Source: Antedon mediterranea (Eukaryota; Echinodermata; Crinoidea; Comatulida; Antedonidae). From it: 64,000 nt of DNA. A program made the translations under genes and the position numbers. The stretch's first letter is position 1. The number at the start of each line of letters is the position of its first letter. Below, piece after piece: positions 22,286-30,550 of this stretch. The DNA lies in assembly GCF_964355755.1 (NCBI RefSeq), contig NC_092675.1:11361312-11425311 (forward strand), in the 5' to 3' direction. The notes under the pieces are model-generated. The model worked only from the letters and a program-made list of their open reading frames with translations. It ran no database searches and was not told the origin of the DNA.

Positions 22286-22728
22286 CTTGCCGATACAGTA
22301 CAGTTTGTATACAATAAGAGAGATGCGTCGCGACCAGGGCAGTGCAGTGTGTTCATCTTATGACGTCACGATTTATCGCCTTGGATTTCCTGCTTCCAAA
22401 TTCGACTTCGGAGATATTTACTCCGATGTATGTAAATCATAAAAAATTCATAATTTACGCTTATAGAATTTATTTTATCAAAACGTACTAATAAAATCAA
22501 CCTATTCAGACCCAAATCAGCTAAAAAACGTTATACATCAAATACCATGTTCCATGATCTTTAAGTCAATTACAAGGCGGTAGACCGGGAACCAGTCAAC
22601 TGACAGAAGAGGGCTCTCAATGTCATTTCTATTGACGTACCTGCACACAATATTCATAACCACACACCCCCACTTTAATAATGGAATAACCCTAAAAAAA
22701 ACTCCGGAGCCAAAACGGCAGTTGATCC

Positions 22729-23374
22729 GTTTAGTTTATAGAAGATAGTTTCTAGTTAACAGTTTGTATAAAATAGTTCATCCTACAGTTCACACTTGAT
22801 TAATTTGTATACACGAGGCTACCATGCTCGTGATAGATCGTCATGTAGTGCGCCCTCTATTTATCATACAAAATGGCTGCGCCCATGGATTTGTTATTGT
22901 TTATATATTTTACACAAACCTAAGATTATAACTCCTTGATTCAATGAATAGACTAAGTTTAGTATTCAAATAGTGTGAGTAAATTCCAACATGCATTTAT
23001 TCTAGTAATATAATAGTAATATTCAGGCACTTATGATGCAATTGTGTAGGTAATTAATTAGGTATTTGTATACTCTAACAAAGTATACAGAGGCTGTTTA
23101 GGTAGACGTGCCGTTTGATGTAATAGTCGCAGTCCTCAGAGAGAATCCTTTTTATTAGAGTCGCCTGTTAAGTTGAGGTCGTTACTAAGAATTGGCTTGT
23201 ATTTTAGAATATTATTTACTTTTGTTTCTCATTGTATTAATTTTGTGGTTTCCAGGACCATACTGATCTCTATTGTTATGCTAAAAACAAATTAAAACCA
23301 AATACACCACCGGACCGTGGTAAAAGTGAGAAAAGGCGTGTTTTTCCTTTTGTGTTGTCGTCCACATCCTTACA
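22729..23374 (+). repeat. 3' LTR, right part
   Basis: It resumes with the duplicated GTTTAGTT and then TATAGAAGATAG. It ends CCACATCCTTACA, base-for-base parallel to 13805-14448 of the 5' LTR. Confidence 0.88.
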
Positions 23375-23754
23375 TATATTTTAAATTCTTTGTACTGAGG
23401 GTGTGTCCATAAAAAAAATAAGAATGTAAAAATACTGATGGATAAACCTATGTAAAATTTAAGCCAACTTATGTGTAAATATTGTATATACAGTACTGTA
23501 TATGTAACATATTTAGTTAATTAAGTGACGTAAACGACACGCGTGTTGATTTTCGATTCCCCGGGCGTTGACTTTTTTTCTCCTTTACAATACCATATTT
23601 TTCCCTCACATTGATTTCTGCTGCAAAGTGTGGGGATCCGGATCTGAATCCAATATAAATATCATAAAAAAAGGCAAAATAAAGCTTTTCGACTAATTTT
23701 ACATGCTCATCCACTTACCCCACGCGAAATACTATATACTCTTAACCTACATAC
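23375..23754. other. Intron sequence with no recognised gene
   Basis: AT-rich with no strong signal. The ACGCGTGTTGATTTTCG block near 23540 is not explained. Confidence 0.4.
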
Positions 23755-24037
23755 CATAAAAAATCCGGTTCTGGTTAACTGCCACCTTTACCAGAACCCC
23801 CGAAAAGTCTAATTCTACAAATAAACCTTCAGGGACAGTTTTTTTATATAAAGCACCGTCTTTGCTGAATGCATTACACATCGAAATTCGAAACCCGTTT
23901 TTTAAAGTGCTGAGGGCCTCATGAATGTCAGCGAAAGCGTAGCTTACAAGGTGGAAATTTGTTGCGCATATATGCAGTAAACAATACATTAGGAGTGTTG
24001 CCAAAGTGCGAGTCAACGAGGCACGCAATGCAGGCAT
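23755..24037 (-). CDS. Candidate secreted-protein first exon (unrecognised)
   Basis: The minus-strand ATG at 24037-24035 opens 94 codons that end exactly at a G|GTATGT donor (phase 1). The start MPALRASLTRTLATLLMYCL looks like a signal peptide: positive n-region, hydrophobic core, then HICAT as a possible cleavage site. The mature part includes AFADIHEALSTLKNGF and VELDFSGVLVKVAVN. I do not recognise the family and no following exon was identified. It could be a chance ORF, but the coincidence of leader and donor makes it worth recording. Confidence 0.3.
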
Positions 24038-24570
24038 AATGCACGCAATCCACGCAATGCATGCAATCCACGACGGTAATTCAACGGAAAAAATACCAAC
24101 AAGTGCAAGCCTTCGAATAATAATAAGCCTTCGTTAATATTTTGTGTACAATTCCATGGAGTAAAGAATATTCTTTACTCCATGACAATTCATAAACATT
24201 TATGAATCACCTACCGTTAATGTAATTATGTTAACAGTTGTGAGAATATCCAGATGCAACTTCGATGTTTACAGTTAGTTTTAGATGGTGCCTGGTCACC
24301 GTCTAAGAAGCCTAGCTAGCTAGCCTAGACCCTATAGCACGGTAGCCCGCCCGCCGGAGTAGAGACGGCTATTCGCTGTATGCTAAGTACAGTCTAGGCC
24401 TGGCAGTAGCTTCTTTATCAACGCTGTCAACAATGGACGAATACAGTGGATTACGGATATTTTAAATCTAAGTCTTGTGAAATGTATTTTTTTAAACAAA
24501 ATATCATCTAGTATAGGAAGCCCTATATTATATTAAAATTACTAGGCCTGGGCTGTGTGGTGGGCCGGCG
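24038..24570. other. Intron sequence with short GCAATCCAC repeats
   Basis: 24000-24075 holds irregular repeats of GCACGCAAT/CCACGCAAT/GCATGCAATCC. The rest is unremarkable apart from the palindrome listed separately and AGGCCTA-like runs near 24310-24400. Confidence 0.45.
24155..24184. other. Perfect 30-bp palindrome
   Basis: CATGGAGTAAAGAAT followed by its exact inverse ATTCTTTACTCCATG, without a loop. Confidence 0.85.
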
Positions 24571-25509
24571 GCGATTTTTTTTTTCGTACATAAGTTGGGG
24601 ACCCCTCATGAAACGTCACAAAATAAACATGAATAATTCATCAGTTAAATTTGTTGTTCCGTGTGCACCCAAGCGTATAGCAACAAGAAGTGATACACAA
24701 CTGCGATACGATACTTTCTACAGTAGGCCTAGGAATAGGATTCTAAGTCAATTCACGCGATTGCCTTCGCGCACTCTTCTTCACACAAAATGTGTCGAGT
24801 CGAGGCTAATCGACAGCTAGGCAAGACATTAAACTAAGTAGTAATTCATTGGACATAGCCCAAAGAAAGCTTAGACCCACAAGAATAAAGAATGTGTATA
24901 ATTTGTGTACTGTATTTTTTTAATTCTGCTATTTTATATCAAACAATATGCATGTACTCAAAGGAACTTTAAAAATGCGCGTATATGAACACATGAGATG
25001 GGAAGATTTGACCCATGAGAATAAAAAATGTATTTTTGTGTAATGTTTATTGTTTAATTTTGCTGTCTTATTACTCGGATTGTGTCATAGGTTTGACCAA
25101 AGATAGTTACACTATCTTTGGTCATATCTAACACACACACGTCACACACAGCTACTACTAGAATAGACATGGGTTTAGAGACTAATAATTAGGCCTAATA
25201 GTATTAATAGAAACTATAATTTTAACACGTAATTCTTTAGTAATAAATTATATTAAAAACGCCATAAACTAAAGGCTGATTATTTCGACAATCCACACAA
25301 AACGCCGCTATTCTTCTATGAAATCGCACGCCGCAACAACAGCGGCCGAGATAGGCCTAGAATCGTACCGCACTTGTGTTAAATCACTTCTTGTTGCTAT
25401 ACGCTTGGGTGCACACGGAACAAGAAAATTTAACTGATGAATTATTCATGTTTATTTTGTGACGTTTCATGAGGGGTCCCCCAACTTATGTACGAAAAAA
25501 AAAAATCGC
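24571..25509. mobile_element. MULE-like DNA element, copy B (uninterrupted)
   Basis: 939 bp with ends GCGATTTTTTTT..CGTACATAAGTTGG and the inverse. It is flanked by exact 9-bp duplications GGGCCGGCG (24562-24570 and 25510-25518). It is inverted relative to copy A and lacks A's LINE and MITE. There is no transposase ORF. The inverted terminal match extends about 130 bp, through TCATGAAACGTCACAAAATA and GTGTGCACCCAAGCGTATAG. Confidence 0.88.
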
Positions 25510-25518
25510 GGGCCGGCG

Positions 25519-25820
25519 GGGGACATTTTGGAAAAAATAACTACAAACAAGCGAGACTGACCAACAAGAAGGGAGCAGCAGGCAGGCTTGACTTTATTTT
25601 AGTAGTACAGTAGTAGTAGGGTATGTTTAGAACAACATAACATAAAATAATGATTTTATTTTTTAATTAATCCTCTCTAATGTTTGGTATGAACATACTA
25701 ATTTATATTTAAATTATTTAATATGTTTTATGGTGCCTCGCACTTTTGGTACAATAGTGCAGTTACACTTCGTATTGACTCGCTTGAATTGCAATTAACA
25801 TGGTCACGTGGGCCGTTGAC
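25519..25820. other. Intron sequence with no recognised feature
   Basis: AT-rich DNA with a short TAGTAG run near 25600-25618. Confidence 0.4.
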
Positions 25821-25887
25821 TCCAATGAATCCAATCATAGAGATATTATAGTGATCACTATAATATCTCTATGATCCAATGAATCCA
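25821..25887. repeat. Palindromic insert flanked by 13-bp direct repeats
   Basis: A perfect palindrome, ATCATAGAGATATTATAGTGA then its inverse (25834-25875), lies between two exact copies of TCCAATGAATCCA (25821-25833 and 25875-25887). This looks like a very small inverted-repeat insertion with a target duplication. Confidence 0.75.
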
Positions 25888-26469
25888 TGGCTTGCAGTTT
25901 GTCAATACCCATACATTAGGCACGCGACCGTTTCGTTGTTAACGACGGTTAATTAAACTGTGTTTATTTTGTAACATTGTTGGCGGTCCACGTTCTGTCG
26001 GTTATAGTCATGGTTGATCTCAAACTGATGCATATCCTTCTATTCCTTAATCCACATTTCATTGACTGCCATATTCTACAATTTACCGAGCATTTTGATT
26101 CAATGTTATCACTTGTTGATATTAATTGTGTTGTATTTATTTATATCCAGATAGTATATTTGATTACCATATTACACCCAAAAAATAAACTCTCCCCGGA
26201 TTAACCTCCCCTAAAAACCCTTCTATAAATGCCCAGAGGGCGTTTAGTCGGATAAATACGCAGTTACTTTTAGCATTCTGAAAAGAACTGTTGTGGCTCG
26301 ACGTTTCTATCAAAATGTTGGATCGTCCTCGGTGTCAACAATATTTTCTAGCAAAAGTACAATTACAAACAGTAAAGGATTTGTTTTAATTCCTATCATG
26401 AAACCATTTAAAGCAATAGTTATTGCATAACATTACTTCATAAGGATAAGTTGTATAGAGATATGTTTT

Positions 26470-27095
26470 TGTTTCAAACATGTTATAGTATTTCTGGTCA
26501 TGTTTTAACCACATTTTCTATTAGAACCAATGTAAATATGTATCTTTCGAACAATTTGAGAAATTTAAGTTTCTACGACCAGTACTTACAGAGATATGAA
26601 GATACCGTACCCTAGTATGTGGGTCAGAGGCCAGAAATTACATTGACTTTTTGAATAAACTTTCCCATTAGACTGAATACGAATGCATGTCTTCTGAACG
26701 TTTTGAGACCAAAATTGACTTGCTGCGACATGTGGTTGCCGAGAGTAGTACCTATTTGTGTTTGTTCATATAACTATTGACCCTGACCATTTGACCTTTT
26801 TAAAAATGTGTAATAAATAACAAAATTTACATTTCAAACAATTTAAGACCAAATTCAAGCGTCTACGACCAGTAGTTACGGAGATACATACATGCCCTGG
26901 GCTGTGGGTCAAAGGTCAGAAATGGCATTCCCGGTCATTGTTGACTAAAATGTGCCATTAGACTGAAGATAAATATGTATACCTTCAATACAATTTGAGA
27001 CCACCTCGTTGTGTGACTAGTGGTTTTTCGAGATTTGAGGACCTTTTGAACTTTCGCCACAAATGTGTAACCAAAAAACCCTAAACCAATTTCTA
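26470..27095. repeat. ~289-bp tandem duplication with GGTCAAAGGTCA-type motifs
   Basis: TCTACGACCAGTA.TTAC.GAGATA, then GTGGGTCA.AGG.CAGAAAT, then CCATTAGACTGAA recur at about 26572 and 26861, spaced 289 bp. A third partial copy fades out toward 27050. The sequence sits just before the exon at 27210. It is degenerate and probably an old repeat. Confidence 0.65.
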
Positions 27096-27209
27096 AAGTC
27101 AAATTATCTGGACCTCAAAGTGCATACGAAAGTTGATCTAGCTACTAGTATCATAGTTTAGAAACCTGTTTACCGCATTCATTCTGCTTTTCTTTTTCCT
27201 TGACGTTAG

Positions 27210-27370
27210 GTTATCTAACTGGATCTGAAGATTACTACTCACATGATAAATCAAGTGGCTATGACTTCAGACGTAACGCATCGGTTGAGTGGAACTATGA
27301 TGGAGTCTATTCTACTATACTATATGCCGAGGAAGCAGTCGATATCATATCAGAGCATGACCCAGGTGAG
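27210..27370 (+). CDS. Arylsulfatase B/I/J-like, exon 2 in window
   Basis: The acceptor is GTTAG|GT and the donor GAG|GTAGGT (phase 0). It encodes (G)YLTGSEDYYSH, YDFRRN, YSTILYAEEAVDIISEHDPGE. The GSEDYYSH block follows GFDTFLG directly, exactly as in ARSB, so no exon is missing in the intron of about 27 kb. An earlier GT at 27366 would break the frame with the next exon, which decides the donor. Confidence 0.93.
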
Positions 27371-27666
27371 GTAGGTCACGCTTTTGGAGTGAAGATGTAC
27401 AGTTGATTGGTGGTGTAGCTTGGTAATCATCCTTATAAATGTCAGCATAAGTTCTTACGACTTTTTTTCAAGACATTGGTTGTGTAGAGCATCTTGTGTG
27501 AAATGGGTTTCAACCTCTCTGGAGAGGACTTTCATTATTGGCAATCCTTTGTTTCTAGTCAGTGCGGTAACATGTAAGCCTTATAAAGCTCAATATGAAT
27601 CACATTTAGAATAATGTTATTATGATAAAAATAAAAATATATAATCAATTGTTTTTTTTTCTGTAG
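27371..27666 (+). other. Short sulfatase intron
   Basis: A 296-bp intron with a TTTTTTTTCTGTAG polypyrimidine tract and acceptor. Nothing else was recognised. Confidence 0.8.
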
Positions 27667-27880
27667 CCAATGTTTCTATACATCCCGTTCCAGGCACCTC
27701 ATACACCATTAAGTGCCCCTTCAAATTATACTGACCCTTACACATCAACAATAAATGACAATGATCGTTTAGCATACGCCGGTATGGTGACGTGTATGGA
27801 CGAAGCTGTAGGAAATATTATTGAAGCACTTAAATCTAACTCTGATATGTACGACAATACTGTTATCATCTTTTCAAGTG
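27667..27880 (+). CDS. Arylsulfatase B/I/J-like, exon 3 in window
   Basis: The acceptor is CTGTAG|CC and the donor AGTG|GTATGT (phase 1). It encodes PMFLYIPFQAPHTPLSAP, YAGMVTCMDEAVGNIIEAL and NTVIIFSS(D). The His of FQAPHTPL corresponds to the family's conserved active-site histidine that contacts the substrate sulfate. YAGMV..MDEAVG is a typical sulfatase core helix. Confidence 0.93.
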
Positions 27881-28061
27881 GTATGTATTGAAAATGGCAA
27901 AGAAATAATGAAAGGCATCATGTCAAGTCGAGAGGATGATGGTGATGATGATAGCGTCCACAAATAATAATGAAATCCTTCATAATGTATTTTGTAATAT
28001 ATTATTTTGTACCCTAATTATTATAAGTCAATTTAAAATGTAAACGTTTAAACGTTTGTAG

Positions 28062-28314
28062 ATAATGGTGGTGATACAGGTGCAGGTGGATATAACTGGC
28101 CGCTTCGAGGCGAGAAGGGGTCATACTTTGAGGGCGGTATTCGTGCTATTGGATTCGTCCATAGTCCACTCCTCGATGATGACATCAAAGGAACAGTAAA
28201 CAATGAACTAATCCATGTAAGTGATTGGTTCCCGACAATCATTGAAGGCATTGCTGGCTGGAATACTAACGGAACAAAAACTCTTGACGGTGTGAATCAA
28301 TGGAATACGATTAA
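28062..28314 (+). CDS. Arylsulfatase B/I/J-like, exon 4 in window
   Basis: The junction codon completes SSDNGG, whose D and N bind the catalytic metal in this family. [14 protein letters not shown] follows; its K is the conserved active-site lysine. Then come [17 protein letters not shown] and [10 protein letters not shown]. The donor is AA|GTGAGT (phase 2). The next intron begins here and contains the 11-kb foldback element starting 31 bp downstream. Confidence 0.93.
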
Positions 28315-28374
28315 GTGAGTCACTGTTTTGCTGAGGTTCACGAATACGGGGCGCCGTTTGGGACATTGCTAATA

Positions 28375-28760
28375 TTTTGTTGACAAAATTTATTCTGTGT
28401 GGACAAAATTCATTTTGTCTCGACAAAATTAATTCTGTGTAAACAAAATTCATTCTGTGTAGACAAAATTTATTCTGTGTAGACAAAATTCATTCTGTAA
28501 CGACAAAATTCATTTTGTGGCGACAAAATTCATTCTGTAACGACAAAATTCATTTTGTGTAGACAAAATTAATTCTGTGTGGACAAAATTAATTCTGTGT
28601 TAATAGACAAAATTCATTCTGTAACGACAAAATTCATTTTGTGGCGACAAAATGTATTCTGTGTAGACAACATTTATTCTGTGTAGACAAAATTCATTCT
28701 GTGTAGACAAAATGAATTTTGTTGCAACAAAATTCATTTTGTCGCGACAAAATGAATTTT
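28375..28760. repeat. Left tandem array of the foldback element
   Basis: About nineteen units of roughly 20 bp alternate GACAAAATTCATTCTGTGTA with GACAAAATTCATTTTGTGGC variants. Since ACAAAATGAATTTTGT is itself nearly palindromic, single strands could fold in many registers. Confidence 0.88.
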
Positions 28761-28769
28761 GTTAGCCGA

Positions 28770-29808
28770 GCCTACTCAAGCGTGGGACAAAACGTTTTTT
28801 AAAACATTTTGTCCCACGATTGAGTAGGCTCGGTTTTAACATTTAAATTAGAAGGCGGAGTTTAAACGTGAAAAGGGCAAGACAGGGTGAAGCTGACAGC
28901 GCGCGAATCTTTGACATTTGTTATTGGTTCAGTTATTATGGCTGAGCATGCCTCCGTCTCTATTGCTATCATATTAATCTATTTTATAATATCAGGGACC
29001 CCTGAAAATATCAGATATGATCAGTATTCATACTTTGACAATTTAATATCTACGTCGTCAGTAATAATTATTATTATAATGTATTCTATATTAAAAAATC
29101 GGAAAATGGTTTTCATTAGAGCCCTGCTTATTACTTAAGTAAAATTGTAGTAATGGGGCTATTTAATATTTTGTCGTTTAAAATATTATTTATTAATCTT
29201 ATAAAATGTATATACTTTATTTTAAAATTAAAGATGTATTGTCTCCCAAAATCATGAAAAATAAAGATTTTTAAAATCGGACTTTGAATAGGCCATTATG
29301 CAGTTTCTATATCCAACAATCATCTTTTTCATTTTTAATATACCTTACCATTTCTGTTTATTATTTTGTATTGTATTGCTATGGAGGAAAATAAATGTCT
29401 TTTGAAATGAAATGAATTGAAGAACGGGGAAAAAAATTATTTCACCTATAAAAAGACAAAATAAACAGTTAAATTACCCAAAAACTCATTGGCTTCCAGA
29501 CAATTTGACCATTTTTTGCTTTAAATTACAGTTTTTTGAGGTAAATAATTTTTTTTCAGACCCAATTTTTTGTGAAAGTGAATAACTATTATGTGACATT
29601 AAAATAACATATTCAACAAAAAGATTAAAAAAAACATTTTTTTCAGGGGACAATATATCTTTAAGATAATAATAATCATTGCAGAAATAATGATGCTGAA
29701 AAACATTTACAGAACTGACTACAAAAAATTGCTCACGTTAGTTTTATTATAACAGTCATCCACCCTGCGAAACCTAATAACCTCTAACCTACAGTAGTAA
29801 GTAGGCCA
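28770..29808. other. Interior of the foldback element, left side
   Basis: An inverted pair CCGAGCCTACTCAA..GTGGGACAAAA / TTTTGTCCCAC..TTGAGTAGGCTCGG sits at 28773-28834. After it comes AT-rich sequence with no gene. The 83-codon ORF at 28887 has no recognisable features and I do not call it. Confidence 0.5.
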
Positions 29809-29824
29809 CCCAGGTAAAAATTCC

Positions 29825-30075
29825 AGTTGAAGACCAGTTGGGAAATTTCCCAGTTGGGAATTTTCCCTGTTGTGAATTGAGACAATTACCAGTTGTGAAT
29901 TTCCCAGTTGTGAATTTTCCAACTGGTCTGATAATCCCAGTTGTAAATTTTACCAGTTGTAAATTTCTCAACTGGTCTGATAATCCCAGTTGTGAATTTT
30001 CCAACTGGTCTGATCAATCCCAGTTGTAAATTTTCCCAGTTGTACATTTTTCCCAGTTGAGAATTTTTCCAACTG
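29825..30075. repeat. Left CCAGTTG array
   Basis: Repeats of CCCAGTTGTGAATTTT, with CCAACTGGTCTGATAATCC in between, give mixed direct and inverted copies of CAGTTG. Short ORFs read through both strands of it and are artefacts. Confidence 0.8.
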
Positions 30076-30550
30076 CTAAATTTCAGTTCAAAAACAAATT
30101 ACACAAACTACAGAACTTATTGTTTAACTGTTTATTTTATTAACTTTAATATTTACAATTACAGTAGTTACTTTCAATTCTGCAGTACTGTAGTTAATTA
30201 CCCCACAAAGGTCTTAACGACCTGCATAACCCCTACATCTACACAAATGTCAGCATATCCCTGCCGTTTCCTTTTTACAGGTCCATGAAAATGGAGATCT
30301 AGCATTTATTCAGTAATATATTTATGAAGTTATGGCCACCTTCTTTATTTAGTCATGTTGACAAAATTAGTCCTGAAAGAGAAAAACCAAAACAAATTGA
30401 TTAAATAAACAATATACTGGTAGTACAAGGAATAAATCAAATTCAAATCTCAAGTATCAATTTATATACTGTTTTACTGAAAAAGGAAGATGGAATCATA
30501 TATTAATCAATTTATTAATTAATGATTATCCAAATTATGTTCTCTACAAG
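30076..30550. other. Interior of the 7.9-kb element
   Basis: AT-rich sequence with no gene or repeat recognised. Confidence 0.4.

Larger units (their letters stand above)
15477..22728. mobile_element. 7.25-kb DNA transposon with 8-bp duplication, carrying a P2X7-like gene
   Basis: The terminal inverted repeats are about 195 bp and start GGATCAACTGCCGTTTTGG, with the exact inverse at the right end. An 8-bp duplication GTTTAGTT (15469-15476 and 22729-22736) matches the empty 5' LTR exactly. Contents: a degenerate P2X7-like zinc-domain gene (19709-20974, +), a putative transposase terminal exon (21344-21510, -), and a second copy of the acidic first exon (22030-22285, -). The left arm is interrupted by a TTAA-flanked element (15645-19465). 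The core transposase is missing. Eight-base duplications occur in several superfamilies and I do not assign one. Confidence 0.85.
12719..23374 (+). mobile_element. Gypsy-type LTR retrotransposon, internally reduced, with nested insertions
   Basis: Two LTRs of about 1.1 kb (TG...CA) flank an internal region of only 568 bp (14449-15016). A primer binding site matching tRNA-Leu, a gag fragment and a polypurine tract are all in the right order. The flanking duplication is probably TATA (12715-12718 and 23375-23378), though the site is low complexity. Protease, RT and integrase are absent, so it is a deletion derivative or a non-autonomous form that needs trans-acting enzymes. A MITE sits in the 5' LTR and a 7.25-kb transposon in the 3' LTR. 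Confidence 0.85.

Noticed and set aside
28375-28760. Regular short repeats resembling a CRISPR array.
   Set aside because: Units are contiguous with no unique spacers, are near-palindromic, and have an inverted counterpart at 39052-39398. They are transposon arms in a eukaryotic genome.
29719-30029. Overlapping short ORFs on both strands at 29.7-30.0 kb.
   Set aside because: They are translations of the CAGTTG repeat array in opposing frames with no independent support.
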